64,000 bases of DNA. Origin: Leucocoprinus leucothites (Eukaryota > Basidiomycota > Agaricomycetes > Agaricales > Agaricaceae). The notes beneath the pieces were generated by a model. The model did no database searches. It saw only the letters and a program-made list of their open reading frames with translations, and had not been told where the DNA came from. Of this stretch, positions 31,019 to 41,471 are shown piece after piece (within the stretch, counting starts at the first letter, position 1; each line of letters opens with the position of its first letter). The position numbers and the translations under genes were made by a program. Location of the stretch: assembly GCA_013368445.1 (NCBI GenBank), contig JAACJO010000020.1, positions 62,001-126,000 on the forward strand, written 5' to 3'.

Positions 31019-32967
31019 GCTGAACCTTGCCCCACACCAACATCTGCATCATGGGCATCAGACAAGTAAGAGTTCCACATGAATCAGGTGGATTGACCTA
31101 TAAGGTAGTGTGAAAAGAAGTTAACAATTTCTGGGGCGAACCCCTGGCATTGTATTATGTTAGTGAGAATTTCGTGGTTTAGGGAGGGGAAAAATTGGGT
31201 GATGTCAAATGTGCAAACACTAGTGATCATACCTTTGGCCCACCTGGCCCAAATAATGTGAGTGAGGAATACTCCTGCATCCTCAGTAGACCATTGAATC
31301 ACTCCACCCATTTGATTGGGATGAAGGACATCTAGAGATACTGCCTCATACTGCATGCGTTGAGCAATCATCTTCTCGATTAGTTTTCCTAAAGTGTTTA
31401 GTAGAACAATAGGATGAAAGGCTTTCGGAGTGTCATAGGCTGGTTTATTTGGCTTGGGAATGATGATAGAGACCGAGTCTTTGAAGTGACTTGGCCAATG
31501 AGAGAGACATATGCACGCGCTAGCAATGAGTAATATATTCTTGAGGCAATCATTGTGGGCAATGATGGATTTCAGATGTTTCCAGGAGATGTGATCAGGC
31601 CTGGGTGCTGAAGAGTTAGTACATGAAGAGAGGGATTCAGTGAGTTCAAGAGCAGAGAAGTTTGCCCAAGAATGGGGAGGGAGGGATTTCATTTCATTTA
31701 GAATGCTGGGGCTTACCGGACGACCGGATGCTGAGTTATATGATGAATGGAGTGCATTCCATAAGTCTGGGAGATCATTACAGGGTCACCCTTGATAATG
31801 AATACCCTCAATGGCAGGGAGTTTACGTTGTTTGACCCATTCCATGAGATCCCAGGGTCGTTTGTTGGTCAACGCAATCTCATGAATGCATTTGTTGAAG
31901 AAAGAACATTTGGCGGCTCGAGTAGCCACTCTGAAAGTTTGCCAGTCTTTTCGATCCTTTGTTCTTCTGTAAGTAAGAAGAGTCTCAGAACAGCAGGGGG
32001 ACCACCATTCCTTTGACCAGTTAGTGATCCATACAGTTTTAGAGTTCATATTCCATGATTCAGAAAAGATTCGAGAAACAGAGTCAGAGATAGTGTTCAG
32101 ACAGGAAGTAGAATGAATGTTCGAACAGTCAAGAGCTGCTAGATGCTCTGAGACCTGGGAAATAAAAGCAGTCTCTTCATCACTATCTTTCGGTAGTATG
32201 CATTTTTTATAATTAATATAATCTGGGTGAATTGGAAGATCAATAATCAAAGGTGCATGATCCGAAGGCAATCTCGAATTAGCATCAATGACATGGGAGA
32301 TAGAATTATTGGCACAAAAAATGAGATCGATAACCGAATTGTCATGACTTTCAATGGGAGAGAAATGGGTTGGAGAGGATGTGGTCAGTATTGACCTATT
32401 GAGATTGAAACAATCCACTAGCTCCATTAGAGTTATCGCGGATTGAGGAATATGGGTAACTGAGGGATCCCATTCTGGAGAATGACAATTGAAGTTGCCT
32501 CCCATGTATACAATGTTAGGGATGTCGGTGAAGTTCGTTGAAAGAAAGTTGATTGCCAACAAGGACAAATCAGAATAAATGTTGAGCAGATGGATATAGT
32601 TACCCTGGTTAAATAATCCCAAGATTTGCATGTCTTGGTGGTTAACCCACTCCTGTCGAAGGATGGGTCTCATGCGAAGTAAATGTCTGTGGACATAAGT
32701 CAGAGTATGGGGTCGAGGGTCATTAGGCTTAGTAGGGCGGACCATACACAGCCACTTGGGATGAATAGGAGCACCTATGACATCATCCCCTTCAGGGTTA
32801 GTTGTAGAGGGTGCTTTTCAAATGTGATTCCATGGAGGTTCCTGTAGGAAAAAGATGTCGAAGTCCAGCTTCTTAGACTCAAGAATAGTGTCAGCCAGGG
32901 CATAAGAGCATCCCACATTTTGCAAATAGATATGAACAGAAGAAATAGACTTGTTCTTACCAGACAT
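31019..32967 (-). pseudogene. Family C ORF2, 5' half: endonuclease and start of RT
   Basis: ATG at 32967, 2 nt after the ORF1 stop. A stop within the first 50 codons (after QEPPWNHI) breaks the start. The endonuclease is then open from 32745 to 31786, with IVYMGGNFNCHSPEWDP (catalytic Asn region), NSVIDLIFCANNSI and LPSDHAPLIIDL (the SDH catalytic motif). The RT begins at 31692 (SAPRPDHISWKHLKSI, FKDSVSIIIPKPNKPAYD, TFDITQFFPSLNHEIL). The coding sequence is cut at 31018 by the chromovirus and resumes at 22808. Confidence 0.82.
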
Positions 32968-32969
32968 AT

Positions 32970-35724
32970 TTAGACTGCAACTCTGCCACCAGAGTGATTG
33001 GAATTGGCGTGGACAGCATGTGCAGTACGTGACTCGGCAGCTTTGTTAGAGTGCCAGGTCCAGTCGAACCTGTTTCTCCAAAATGGGCATTTAGTATCAT
33101 TAGCATGATGATTGCCTCTACAATTAAGGCACTTGAAGTTCTCGAGGTGAGGACATGGGATGCCATCAGGAGTGGCATTGCGAGGGGGGTTAGATTTAGG
33201 ATTGGCCTTGCAGCACCAGGCCATGGATCGATGGTTCTCAACATGATGAGGGCCACCACAAATTTGACAGCATGTGCCAAGAGCATGACACACATGAGTG
33301 GGGTGACCCCAACACCAACAATTCCTACATTGTGCTACACCTGGGTGCATACTGGTTGCACGGATGGTGCCGATATGATGGCCGAAGTTAATAGTTCAGT
33401 TGACCAATGTCTTGGCCTTGGTACCATTTTGGGAATCCCAAATGTTGAACCACATAACTGCTGTGTCCGATTTTGGGGAAGTTTTCATGATGCGAGGGTG
33501 GGCAGCAAGGATAACTTTTTCAAAAAGTGAAGATTGGCCGAGGGCTTGTTCAATGAATGCAGGGGAGAGGGGGTTGGAGGAATTGGCTATCCAGTAAGGG
33601 ATACCGACGATTTTAAGGAAGGATTTAGATTGTGGGAGATGGGGCTCAATAGGGATGGTGTCTCCTAATTGCCAGGCTTTTTTCAGCCAGAACTTAATGA
33701 TTTTGAGGTTAGAGGAAGTGGCGACATCTGAGGTAGCAATAGAAATGCCATTGTATGATTCACCAACTGATTCAATGTGAAGTTTGGATTGAGCGGCAGT
33801 AAGACTGCAGTTACAGAATTCAGCTGCCTTATTGAAGTCTTTAATTTGGTCAGCAATAATGTTTCCCTCAAAAGGGATAAGGACTTGGTGACAAGTGGGT
33901 CCATATGTAGTCATTTTGGGTTTAGCACGTTGGGCGCCTGTGGTCAATGGTTCAGATGCCTGAGATTGGGTGCTTCCAAAACCTGCCTTGTACATGGCAA
34001 GGACTTTGTTGTAAGGTAATTCAGGGAAGGCGAGTATCATTTCTCGCATCTTAACCCTGTTGAGGTTAGCGGAGTTAGAATAGGAAGTCGCCGGCTAGAC
34101 ACCCTGTCGGGCAGCATCAGCAAACGATACATTCTTCTTGTTAAAGTGTTCCATAAGGGGTTTGGTGGATGCCTTACGGTCAGGAGGGGGAATGGGAGGT
34201 GGCATATCAGAGGTGCCCTTGGGGTTAGGTTTTGATGGCTGAGCCTGGCCATCAGAAGAAGGGCGCCTGACTGAGCACTTGAGGCTTCCATTCCCATTCC
34301 TTGGAGTCACATGATTGGAAGGTGGAGGAGAGGCCCAGGAAACACAAATAGGACTGGCAGGCTTAGAAGACGTAATGTCATTCTTTGCCTTTAGGGAGCC
34401 TGACACAGACGAAATGTCACATGCCTTACCAGAAGATGTCACGTCATTCTGGGGGAGAGGAAGGGTGCCCTCAGTGGGAGGGGCTTGGTCGATGTTCATT
34501 TGGTCATCATCAATACAAGCTGTGGGGTTAGTTTGCCCAATGATAATGCCAGGCGGAAATAAGGGGGTAGGGATGATAGACGGAGAAGGTTTACGTGCCT
34601 TTTTTCCCTTCCCTTTACCCTTAGGAGGGGGGGAAGAGTCCTTCATGGGGATATTGGAAGGAGGGCCATAATAGTGCCTCAATGCTTCAATGATCATGAG
34701 TCTGTTTTCGCTATTAATGGATAAATGGTCCCATCCTGCCTCAAACATAGTAGTTAATAGACAGTAAATTGGTTCCCCCATTTGGGGAACCCTTGGATCT
34801 TTGTCACCCAATCCTAATGCAGCACGGTGCTTGAAAAAGTTTGTAACATACTTAAGCACCTCAAGCGCTTTGTAGGCAGCTTCACCAATGATGACAACTT
34901 CCTCGGTGGCATTGTTTGATGGATCCTTGAGATCCAGAAGATGTGGCTGTGCAGGCCTAGGCTCCTGCAGCTGTGCAGTGATGTCACCAGTGATATCATG
35001 TGTGACGTCAGGTGTGACATCATTAGTATTAGAAGATCTGGCAAAGAAGGTAGCCAGAGTGCCAGTTGGCACAGCATTCGCTGACTCAGCAGATCCATGG
35101 ATCACATGAGGCAGCCTTGAGGTGGGTGGGGGGTCCAAAGTGTCTATTGACTGGCTCCCCGTTTTCGAATACCCCATCCTCTATGTCACCCCACGCATCC
35201 CCGCGAGAGCTTAGATTCAAAGGGTCAGGAGGTTGGAGCTCACCTATAAATCCCTCTCCAAATGGGCAGAACGGGATAGGCAATTTGAAACCATCATACG
35301 CACTCAATGACACAGTTCTTGAGATGGCTTTGGGGGTAATGTCCAGTCCTCTACAAGAATCACAAGCATGAGATCACTTGGTGCATGAAGAGAGAGGAGG
35401 GGGAGTTCTGAAGGATGAGTGTGATGCTACACGCGATAATGCAGCTCAAGCAGCAGAGGGCGAAGAAGGGGGGGAAGTTGAAACCGACAAGTCAGAATCA
35501 CTCTCACCGCTCTCCTCTTCTTGATCAGAGCCAGCCCTTGATGGGGCAGCAGACTTGGCATCATCTTGAACAGAATGCCTGGTCAATTTGATGGATAGCA
35601 CAGGGGAATTCGAGCGATCACACTTGTTGATTGAGACATGTGTTTCAGTGTTGGCAAGGTTCATAGGGTCCAAAGACAGTGGTGGGGAACCCTTAAGGTC
35701 CACCCAATGCAATGGTGCAGTCAT
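32970..35724 (-). pseudogene. Family C ORF1 (gag-like, three zinc knuckles)
   Basis: ATG at 35724 (MTAPLHWVDLKG), stop TAA at 32970-32972. The N-terminal half is disordered (acidic, Ser/Pro-rich) with a KGKGKGKK basic patch. The C-terminal half holds a conserved globular segment (PHLPQSKSFLKIVGIPYWI, AVMWFNIWDSQNGTKAKTLV) and three CCHC-type knuckles (CRNCWCWGHPTHVC, CQICGGPHHVENHR, CLNCRGNHHANDTKC). By family it would bind the element RNA. Frames are interrupted near 35446, 35177, 34095 and 33396, so the copy is dead. The full protein would be about 900 residues. Confidence 0.8.
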
Positions 35725-35829
35725 ATTGGTAGAATTCGTAGTCAATGTAGTATAAAGCACTGTCAAAGAAATCAATGATGGTGGTAAGAGGGAAAGGAGA
35801 ATGAATGCATTGATACTAGGGAGCTCCCC

Positions 35830-37429
35830 CTAGGCCTGGGGCTGACCAGCAGAACCAGAATGACTTTGCAGCCAATCCTGATCAAACCAGTGGTGCCAGA
35901 ACATGCACTTGCGGTCAGTAGCAGCATGTTCCTTGCCGCAATTGATGTACTTGATATGGAGACAGAGTTCCCCAGTGGGTGTAGGCTGAATGGGGGGGTT
36001 AGCCTTTGGCGATCCCTTATAGCAGGAGGAGGTGATGTGGTGATTCTCAGACCGATGTGGCCCACTACATTGTGAGCACCTGAGCACATGGTTGCGACAG
36101 GTGGTGGTAGTGTGGCCCCAATGCCAGCATCATTGACACTGGGGGGTCCCGGGGTGAGCGCGTGCAGTCTTGATCATAGACTGGATGCTGTCAAAGTTAA
36201 GGTATTTGCCGACCAGGCACTTAGCATTGGCACCGGACTGAGAATCCCAAAGGTTGACCCAAATGGTGGCAGTGTTGGCTTTGGCGGAGTTGCGCATGAT
36301 GTGCATAGAGGAGACATTAGCGAATGACTCCTTGAAGGGAGACAGATGTATATGGTTGGTGACATGTTGTGGAGTGGTGCATATGCCACTTGTGTAGTAA
36401 GGGACATCCAGGATCTTGAGGTAAGACCTGGACCAGGGGTGCTTGGTCTTCAGCTCAAACAGGGCTGTGAAGGCTAAAGAGAAGGAGGATTCAATCACTA
36501 ATGCATCAGCATCAGTGGCAATGGAGTTGGTGTACAATGAGATGGTGTCATACGCCCAGGTGATGTTCTCAACGCAAAGCAAACTCTTTGCACAAGTGAG
36601 GGAGTCATTCAGGAGGTGCATGGCCTTGTGGTGGAGGTAGGTGATATCACTAGCACTGCCAGTGAAATTGAGGAAGAGTTGGTGCCAGGTGGGGCCTGAC
36701 ATGGTCATGTGGGGCTTCCTTGCAGAAGGTGCATCAGAGAGGGCAGCCTGATGTATCGCAGTGATGCAATTAGGCTTGAGGGTGGGGTGGGACTGGGTGA
36801 GCTTGATAAGCACTGCCGCAGACACTGGGGTATGGGCAACCTCAGCAAACAACTTCTTAGCTGCTGAGGGTGGGATGGGCGCTCACCAGGCTTGGCCATC
36901 AGACCTAACCTTAGGAGCAGGAGGTGCTTGAGTGGGCACTTTGCCACTAGCACAGGCCTTTGCAGGCACTAGTTTGGATGGTAAGGAGGGATGGGCCAGG
37001 GCGGGCCAACAATCTGGGGGCAGTAAAGTAGGTGCCTTGGGAGAACCTGTGTCAATGTCACATGGACCTGCTGAGTCAGTGGATCCATGGGTCACCTCGT
37101 GGACAATGTGTGTTGCTTTAGGGCCAGTCTCGGGCAGTCCACACTTACACCTAAGGTCATACATTACATCCCTAAAATTGATCAGCTCCCAAGAGCTGAG
37201 TGAGTGCAAGGTGAGGGGGGTGCCGTCAAGTTCCAGGTTGTCGACAATGATGATGGCTGCCTTAGCAAGGCATGTGACAGCTGTGGAGGCATCTTTCTCT
37301 GCAATGGAGGAGTGGGAGTTGGAGCAGTCCTCTAACCACTTGAGGAATGTCCAGAGGTTGGTGAGAGTGCGCTTCGGGGTAAGCTCCTTCTTCTTCCCCT
37401 TGGAGGAGGTCACTGACTGAGGCACAGCA
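35830..37429 (-). pseudogene. Family D ORF1
   Basis: The frame at 37425-36883 covers the N-terminal region (TNLWTFLKWLEDCSNSHSSI, GSTDSAGPCDIDTGSPKAP). 36852-36130 covers the central region (LFLNFTGSASDITYLHHKAM, LKTKHPWSRSYLKILDVPYY, TATIWVNLWDSQSGANAK). 36087-35830 covers knuckles 2 and 3 (CSQCSGPHRSENHH, INCGKEHAATDRKC). A TGA replaces the Arg codon in the first knuckle near 36131. No usable ATG is seen before the Copia LTR at 37430, so the true start is probably lost. Related to A and B ORF1 but clearly distinct. Confidence 0.72.
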
Positions 37430-37731
37430 TGTTAGAAGGTGACACACAGGGGACATGTGGGAGGTCCTAGAAACCAGAGAAATCGCCCAGGGAGCTCACA
37501 ACTCACACAGGAATCTGTGGACAACTGTAAATGACTAAGTTAACAAGATAGAGACTTGTACTCACCTGTGGACAACTGTAAATGACTGAGAGTCAAGAAA
37601 GTGTCCACAGGAGAGTTGAACATGCAGTCAGGTGATCTACAACTGACTAAGCAACCTCTGCATCAACTCTAAGTTCACACATCAACAAATCAATCACAAA
37701 TACTTGTAGACTGTCCAGAGCACATCTGACA
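37430..37731 (-). repeat. Copia solo LTR (302 bp)
   Basis: It starts TGTTAGAAGGTGAC and ends CACATCTGACA, matching the LTR at 55214-55464. It contains an extra 51 bp made by duplication of CTGTGGACAACTGTAAATGACT around an AAGTTAACAAG segment. No clean 5-bp target duplication is visible. It separates the D unit from a C ORF1 fragment. Confidence 0.8.
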
Positions 37732-38520
37732 GCATGATGATTGCCTTTGCAATTAAGGCATTTGAAGTTTTCAAGATGAGGACAAGGGGTGCCATCAGGA
37801 GTGGCATCATGAGGGGGATTTGATTTAGGATTGGCCTTGCAACACCATGCTATGGATCAGTGGTTCTCAACATGATGAGGGCCACCACATATTTGACAGC
37901 AAGCACCAAGGGCATGACACGCATGAGTAGGGTGACCCCACTGCCAGCAATTTCTGCACTGTGCAACACCAGGGTGCATACTAGTGGCATGGATGGTGCC
38001 TATATGTCAGCCAAAGTTGATAGTGTGATTGACCAACATCTTGGCCTTAGTACAGTTTTGGGAGTCCCAGATGTTGAACCACACAACTGCAGTGTCAGAC
38101 TTGGGGGAGGCTTTCATGACTCGGGGACAAGCAGCAAGTATAACATTTTCAAAGAGGGATGATTGTCCAAGGGCTTGCTCAACAAATGCGGGGGAAAGAG
38201 GATTGGACAAATTAGCAACCCAATAAGGGATGCTAACAATTTTGAGGAATGACTTGGATTGTGGGAGATGAGGCTTGATGGGAATAGCATCTCTGAGTTG
38301 CCAGGCTTTCTTCAGCCATGACTTGATGGTGTCGAGGTCATTGGGGGTAGCAACACCAGAGGTAGCAATGGATATTCCGTTGTATGATTTGCAAACAGAT
38401 TCAACATGAAGTTTGGGTTGAACAGCAACAAGGCCACAATTGCAAAATTCAGCTACCTTATTGAAATCTTTGATATGGTCAGCAATGATGTTTCCCTTGA
38501 AAGGGATGAGGACTCAAAAT
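37732..38520 (-). pseudogene. Family C ORF1 fragment
   Basis: On the minus strand it covers the globular segment and knuckles of C ORF1 (SKSFLKIVSIPYWVANLSNP, AVVWFNIWDSQNCTKAKMLV, CRNCWQWGHPTHAC, CLNCKGNHHA). Several TGA stops interrupt it. It has no 5' or 3' element ends; it is bounded by the Copia LTR and by the start of the intact A unit. Confidence 0.75.
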
Positions 38521-38603
38521 CCCTCCTTGACCTCTTACCACCACCATCGAAAGTTGGTGTTTGATTAGACGTCTAGTTTTACATCGTATTCTACCTGTTT
38601 TAC

Positions 38604-40472
38604 ATGGGTAAACGAAAGTCTAAAGCCAACCGGCCACCGCCTCGCTCCACTGAGTCCGTCAACGCTTCCGACGACGAGCTCAACATCGCCGAGATGTCCG
38701 AGGACAAACATCTCGACCCATACGACGACCCGCGCAACGTCCGCGGCTTCTCTGGACCCCGGTCCTCCATCCCAGAGGCTGACCTTGAGTCGCCTCCTCG
38801 CCCGGTGCCTGGTGACGTTCCGTCCCTCACGCCTACTACTCAACCTCCGGTGGCTTTGAGCCCCGCAGGTCCTTCCACCGCTGCCCCCAGCGGCTCTATC
38901 ACACCCCGGGCTGGCGCCTCTGGCCCCTCTTCCGTCGGACCTGACTTGGAGGAGGAGGCCACCGCCGCCTACGAAGGTCTTCGTCGATTCGGGAGATGGT
39001 TCTCGAATCTCGATCCCGCTGCTGTCATGACCGACACGGCCCGACGCTCGTTTGCTCTCTACGTCTGTGGGAGCATGTGGGAATTCAGGAAGAGGGGCTG
39101 GGCCAACACCCAGCTCACTCCGATGTTTCACAAGCAGGGGTGGACTACGGTCGACTCCTTTCTTCGCTCTGGGGGCTTTTCGACTGGCCCTAATCAACCA
39201 CACGGCGACCACGAGTCGTCCCGCGGATCTGCTGACAAAGCAGGTCCACGTGACATTAGTATGGGTGACCCTGAAGCACCCAAACAACCCCCCCCGGAAC
39301 GTCGGCCCGCCCCGGCCCGTCCCACCTTACCGCCCAAGCAAGCGCCTGCCAAAGCGCGCACTAGTGGCCCTCCCCAAGCTAGGGTTAGGTCTGATGGCCA
39401 AGCTCAGCGAGCGCCCACCAAAGCGCCCCCTCCTCCCACCTCGGTCAAGAAGTCCTTCGCCGAAGCGGCCCGCCCCACCGGGGTTGCGTCACTGATCAAG
39501 TTGGCGCAGTCCCACCCCGATCTCGACCCTGATCGCATCACCGCTATGCATCAGGCCGCCCAAGCCGCTGCCCCCGCCACTCGGAAGCCACGCATGACAA
39601 CCGCGGGCCCCACCCGCCGCCAACTCTTCCTCGACTTCGTCGGCAGTGCCGATGAGGTCACTTATCTCCATCACAAGGCCATGCGCCTTCTCAACGACTC
39701 CCTCTCCCGCGCCAAGTCGATCTTGCGTGTGGAGAACATCACCAAGGCATACAGCACGATCGCGCTGCACACCTCCTCCGTTCCCTCTGACGCCGACTGT
39801 GACGTCATTGAGTCCTCCATCCCCTCCGTCTTCACCGCCCCCTTTGCGATCAAGACGCGCCGCCCCAGGTCGAGGTCCTACCTTAAGGTCCTCGACGTCC
39901 CTTACTTCGTGAACGGTGTCCGCATCACACCGAATCACGTGACCGACCGCATGCGACTGTCCGCCTTCAAGGACATTTTCGCAAATGTTTCCTCCATGCG
40001 CATTATGCGCAACTCCACCAGAGCCGACACCGCCACCGTTTGGTTCGACCTCTGGGACTCTCAATCAGGAGCGAGTGCCAAGAAGCTCCTGGGCAAGTAC
40101 CTCCACTTCGAGGGTGTTCAGTCCATCATCCGGGCTGCGCGCGCTCATCCAGGCAGTCCTCAGTGTCAGCGTTGCTGGCGCTGGGGTCACTCTACCTCAT
40201 CGTGCTGCGCCCGTGCGTTGCGATGCGCCGCCTGCGGCGGTCCTCATCGTACTGAGAACCACTGCTCCCACTTGAGCTGTTGTAAGGGGAGTCCGAAGGC
40301 CAATCCCCCTATCCCGCCCACCGCCGCCGAGGATCCCTGTCCTCACATCAAGTGCGTCAACTGCGCCAAGTCGCATGCAGCTGACGATCGCAAGTGCCCA
40401 TTCTGGCGACACCGGTTTGACCAGCTTTGGCTTGAAAACCATCGCCGTGATGCCGCTCGGTCGCGTCTGTAG
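38604..40472 (+). CDS. Family A ORF1 protein, intact (622 codons)
   Basis: The ATG follows an 83-bp leader and the stop is TAG at 40470-40472. An N-terminal basic patch (MGKRKSKANRPPP) precedes a proline/serine-rich acidic region. A conserved block follows at about residues 110-165 (DLEEEATAAYEGLRRFGRWF, RRSFALYVCGSMWEFRKRGW), then a long basic proline-rich linker. At about 320-520 there is a folded region (RRQLFLDFVGSADEVTYLHH, RRPRSRSYLKVLDVPYFVNG, TATVWFDLWDSQSGASAKKL), possibly RRM-like. Three knuckles end it: CQRCWRWGHSTSSC, CAACGGPHRTENHC and CVNCAKSHAADDRKC. This architecture is that of gag-like ORF1 proteins of I/Tad/Jockey-group LINEs, so it probably binds element RNA. It is the only LINE-type ORF in the window free of stops. 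Confidence 0.88.
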   Translation: MGKRKSKANRPPPRSTESVNASDDELNIAEMSEDKHLDPYDDPRNVRGFSGPRSSIPEADLESPPRPVPGDVPSLTPTTQPPVALSPAGPSTAAPSGSITPRAGASGPSSVGPDLEEEATAAYEGLRRFGRWFSNLDPAAVMTDTARRSFALYVCGSMWEFRKRGWANTQLTPMFHKQGWTTVDSFLRSGGFSTGPNQPHGDHESSRGSADKAGPRDISMGDPEAPKQPPPERRPAPARPTLPPKQAPAKARTSGPPQARVRSDGQAQRAPTKAPPPPTSVKKSFAEAARPTGVASLIKLAQSHPDLDPDRITAMHQAAQAAAPATRKPRMTTAGPTRRQLFLDFVGSADEVTYLHHKAMRLLNDSLSRAKSILRVENITKAYSTIALHTSSVPSDADCDVIESSIPSVFTAPFAIKTRRPRSRSYLKVLDVPYFVNGVRITPNHVTDRMRLSAFKDIFANVSSMRIMRNSTRADTATVWFDLWDSQSGASAKKLLGKYLHFEGVQSIIRAARAHPGSPQCQRCWRWGHSTSSCCARALRCAACGGPHRTENHCSHLSCCKGSPKANPPIPPTAAEDPCPHIKCVNCAKSHAADDRKCPFWRHRFDQLWLENHRRDAARSRL

Positions 40473-40701
40473 GGTTCTCTTCCCTACAGGTTGCATTGTC
40501 CGCCCCTGCGCTGTGCGCGGTGGGTCATCGAGATCCATACCATGCATTTTCCATCCGCCGGTAAATCAGAACAACCCGACTTGTATTGTAGTATGCTTTC
40601 ATTTCGAACTATGTACCACTGCGTGAAGATGTCGTTTGTACTAGGCGGACTTCGGACCCGTATTTATACCTAGCTATGTTCACGCACCGCGTTATAAATT
40701 T

Positions 40702-40720
40702 GCGACCCCTCCGGGGTTGC
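40702..40720 (+). other. 3'-terminal RNA hairpin of family A
   Basis: GCGACCCCTCCGGGGTTGC folds as an 8-bp stem with a TCC loop, 8 bp before the poly(A). Equivalent hairpins with compensating changes occur in D (20355-20371, GGACCC/GGGTCC stem), A1 (4747-4763) and B2 (18859-18871). It sits between the shared TATAAATT and TTGATTT blocks and may be the element's RT recognition structure. Confidence 0.6.
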
Positions 40721-40752
40721 GTTGATTTAAAAAAAAAAAAAAAAAAAAAAAA

Positions 40753-41469
40753 TGGTGCATGATCCAAAGGAAGTCTTGAATTGGCATCAATGACATGGGA
40801 AATAGAATTATTGGCACAGAAAATGAGATCAATAACTGAGTTGTCATGACTTTCGATAGGAGAGAAATGGGTTGGAGAAAACACGGTCAGTATCGACCTA
40901 TTAAGATTGTAACAATCTACTAACTCCGTTAGAGTTAATGCAGATTAAGGCACATGAATGGTTGAGGGATCCCATTCTGGAGAGCAACAATTGAAATTGC
41001 CTCCCATATATACAATATTAGGAATGTTAATGAAGTTCGTCGAAAGAAAGTTAATCGCCGACAATGACAAGTCAGAGTATACATTGAGTAAGTGGATATA
41101 GTTACCCTGGTTAAATAATCCCAAGATTTGTATGTCCTGATGGTTAACCCATTCCTGTCAAAGGATGGGTCTCATGCGAAGTAGACGCCTGTGGACATAA
41201 GTCAGAGTATGGGGTCAGGGGTCATTAGGCTTAGTAGGGCGGACCATACACAGCCACTCGGGGTGAATGGGAGCACCTATGATATCATCCCCTTCAGGGT
41301 TAGTCATAGAGGGTGCTTTACATATGTAATTCCAAGGGGGTTCCTGTATAAAAATTATGTCGAAGTCCATCTTTTTGGATTCAAGGAGAGTGTCAACCAG
41401 GGAGTAAGATCGTCCCACGTTTTGCGAATACATATGAACAAAGGAAATTTGATTGTTCTTACCAGACAT
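40753..41469 (-). pseudogene. Family C ORF2, endonuclease N-terminus (partial)
   Basis: ATG at 41469, two bases after the ORF1 stop (TAAATATG). The frame is open for about 85 codons (MDFDIIFIQEPPWNYI holds the metal-binding Glu), then frameshifted near 41215. The catalytic SDH motif (LPLDHAP) is reached just before the A-unit tail at 40752. Confidence 0.75.
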
Positions 41470-41471
41470 AT

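Larger units (their letters stand above)
20648..35803 (-). mobile_element. Full-length family C LINE (about 6.95 kb) split by the chromovirus
   Basis: This is the best-preserved autonomous-type element. The 5' end is at 35803 (leader with CCTTTCCCTCTTACCACCATC), ORF1 at 35724-32970, ORF2 from 32967, 3'UTR and poly(T) at 20648-20662. It is flanked by a perfect 15-bp duplication (20633-20647 and 35804-35818). The chromovirus (22814-31013, TSD ATAGG) lies inside the RT domain of ORF2. Both ORFs carry stops, so this copy is not functional as it stands. Confidence 0.85.
20331..37429 (-). mobile_element. Family D ORF1-only LINE unit, split by full-length C
   Basis: The D 3' end and poly(T) tail are at 20331-20647, and the ORF1 part is at 35804-37429. 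The 15-bp sequence AATGCATTGATACTA occurs at 20633-20647 and 35804-35818, marking the insertion point of the C element. Rejoined, D has ORF1 (stop at 35830) followed by about 330 bp of 3'UTR and poly(A), again with no ORF2. The 3' hairpin GGACCCCTTCAGGGTCC is at 20355-20371 (minus strand). The 5' end is lost at the Copia LTR at 37430. Confidence 0.75.
38521..40752 (+). mobile_element. Intact family A ORF1-only LINE unit (2.23 kb)
   Basis: 5' leader from 38521 (CCCTCCTTGACCTCTTACC), ORF1 at 38604-40472, a 3'UTR of about 255 bp, the 3' hairpin at 40702-40720, and an A24 tail at 40729-40752. CpG dinucleotides are retained throughout, so it is the youngest LINE-type copy here. Compared with older A copies its 3'UTR lacks about 65 bp between CTATGT and CACGCACCGCG. 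No endonuclease or RT is encoded. No clear target duplication could be found; the flanks are C ORF1 on the left and C endonuclease on the right. Confidence 0.88.
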
